This document shows positions 63,142-64,000 of a DNA stretch of 64,000 nucleotides, piece after piece. The notes under the pieces were generated by a model, which saw only the letters and a list, made by a program, of their open reading frames with translations, did not search any database and was not told the origin of the DNA. The DNA comes from Actinomadura mexicana (GTDB lineage Bacteria; Actinomycetota; Actinomycetes; Streptosporangiales; Streptosporangiaceae). Positions within the stretch are counted from its first letter, which is position 1. Every line of letters begins with the position of its first letter. The position numbers and the translations under genes are program-made. The DNA is taken from the NCBI RefSeq assembly GCF_900188105.1, contig NZ_FZNP01000003.1:248001-312000 (forward strand), given 5' to 3'.

Positions 63142-64000
63142 AGCGGCGCCTCCTCGGCGGCGACCCGGGCACGGGCGCGCGGCCGGGCCTCGGCGCGGGC
63201 GTCCCGGCTCGCCCGCCACATCAGGCCCACAGCGATCATCACCGTGTACAGCGGTACCTCCACCATGTCGTAAGTGATCATGAACAGGCCGCAGGCGATC
63301 AGGACGGCGCAGCCCGCCAGCGAGTACGCGCCGCGCTCGCGCCAGTGCCGCAGGAACCGGACGGCGAAGAACGCGCAGAACGCGATCGTCCCGACGATGC
63401 CGTTGGCGAACAGCAGGAGCCACAGATGGCCCTGGGTGCCGAGCGGCGGCGAGCCGCACGCCTTGCAGCCGATCTTGTCGCCGCCGGAGACCTGGCCGAG
63501 GTCGCCCTGGACGTTGCGGGTGGACCCGAAACCGACCAGCGGGGAGCCGGTGAGGGCGCTGCGGGTGGTCTCCTCGGCCAGCAGCGTGCGGCGGTTGTTG
63601 CTGTGCGGGTTGTCGAGGCGGTCCTGGACGAGGCCGGGCAGCGGCGACAGCGCCACGACGATCGCGCCCGCCGCGGCCATCCCGGCCGTCCAGGCGATCA
63701 CGCGGGGACCCCCCACCTGGAGCAGTTTCGCGACGCCGAACAGGCCGATCGCGCCGAGCGCCCCCCACAGCCCCCGGTTCAGCGAGTACACGACCGGCCA
63801 CAGCGACGCGGCGAGGACGGCCAGCCCGAACGCGCGGCGCCGCATGTCGGCGCGGACGATCCAGGTCAGCAGGAAGTACGGGAGGAAGAACGCGTAGGCG
63901 GCGCCCCAGGTGTTGGCGTAGGCGAAGGGCGCCATGGGCCGGGACTGCTCGAACCCGAGGATCGACTCCACCTCGGAGACCCTCGGGTGGACGATGTCGC
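63138..64000 (-). CDS. O-antigen ligase/polymerase-like membrane protein, 5' end beyond the window
   Basis: About 287 visible residues with about six helices. An external loop (VQDRLDNPHSNNRRTLLAEETTRS, GSPLVGFGSTRNVQGDLG, GCKACGSPPLGTQGHLWLLLFANG) matches the large periplasmic loop of the Wzy/WaaL family with the conserved Gly-Ser-Thr and HxxxL-like residues. The frame continues without a stop to base 64000, so the start and N-terminal helices are missing. Polymerises the repeat or ligates it to an acceptor. Confidence 0.85.
   Translation of the reverse strand, partial: DIVHPRVSEVESILGFEQSRPMAPFAYANTWGAAYAFFLPYFLLTWIVRADMRRRAFGLAVLAASLWPVVYSLNRGLWGALGAIGLFGVAKLLQVGGPRVIAWTAGMAAAGAIVVALSPLPGLVQDRLDNPHSNNRRTLLAEETTRSALTGSPLVGFGSTRNVQGDLGQVSGGDKIGCKACGSPPLGTQGHLWLLLFANGIVGTIAFCAFFAVRFLRHWRERGAYSLAGCAVLIACGLFMITYDMVEVPLYTVMIAVGLMWRASRDARAEARPRARARVAAEEAPL

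Noticed and set aside
1..64000. CRISPR array, prophage or IS element
   Set aside because: No spaced direct repeats with unique spacers, no phage structural genes, no transposase and no terminal inverted repeats were seen. The tandem repeats present are all in-frame within genes.

Overview
The window is high-GC DNA with strong third-position GC bias and frequent GTG/TTG starts. It carries a conserved actinobacterial gene order: Pmt, rsmI, metG, tatD, rpfB-like, ksgA, ispE, ABC-F, tRNA-Gln, glmU, prs, rplY, pth. Mycobacterium tuberculosis has the same order around Rv1002c-Rv1018c. This points to a filamentous or sporulating actinomycete. A Streptosporangiales/Thermomonosporaceae genus such as Actinomadura is my guess, not something the sequence proves.

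Layout. (1) 1-6.6 kb: the 5' part of a phosphoketolase gene, an amidase, and a two-module AAA ATPase. (2) 6.7-11.4 kb: a beta-lactam/cell-wall block with a LysR regulator, a serine hydrolase, a divergent penicillin-binding protein with a MecA_N-like domain, and a lipoprotein class A beta-lactamase. Dyad operators sit in its control regions. (3) 11.5-15 kb: a CorA-like transporter, and a LacI regulator divergent from an MFS exporter. (4) 15-25.5 kb: an island of membrane glycosyltransferases (protein O-mannosyltransferase, three other GT-C-like proteins and a DPM1-like GT2), interrupted by rsmI. (5) 25.5-35 kb: the housekeeping run metG-tatD-rpfB-ksgA-lipoprotein-ispE, two small membrane proteins and an ABC-F ATPase. 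(6) 35-41.3 kb: a truncated amidase; a MarR (TamR-like) regulator, a patatin and trans-aconitate methyltransferase with shared operators; a VOC protein; a TetR regulator and fatty-acid desaturase with two operators; an HTH/LAGLIDADG-like protein beside tRNA-Gln. (7) 41.4-45.7 kb: glmU, prs, rplY and pth. (8) 46-64 kb: an exopolysaccharide locus that runs off the right edge.

The most interesting region is the last. It has an initiating polyprenyl-phosphate sugar transferase, a flippase, two Wzz-like proteins and an O-antigen-ligase-like protein. It also holds the sulfate-activation genes cysD and cysN, a CysQ-type nucleotidase and a PAPS-dependent sulfotransferase. Together they suggest a sulfated surface polysaccharide made by an actinomycete. 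Both Wzz-like proteins carry P-loop-kinase-like domains that have lost the catalytic residues. The locus also has unusual accessory genes: a ParB-like/methyltransferase fusion, an RCC1 beta-propeller lipoprotein and an aminoglycoside-phosphotransferase-like kinase. Several of these genes are joined by GTGA or longer overlaps. No APS kinase (cysC) is visible in the window.

Regulation can be read directly in several places as inverted or direct repeats upstream of regulator/target pairs. Several genes look leaderless, with a TANNNT -10 box 6-8 nt before the start codon.
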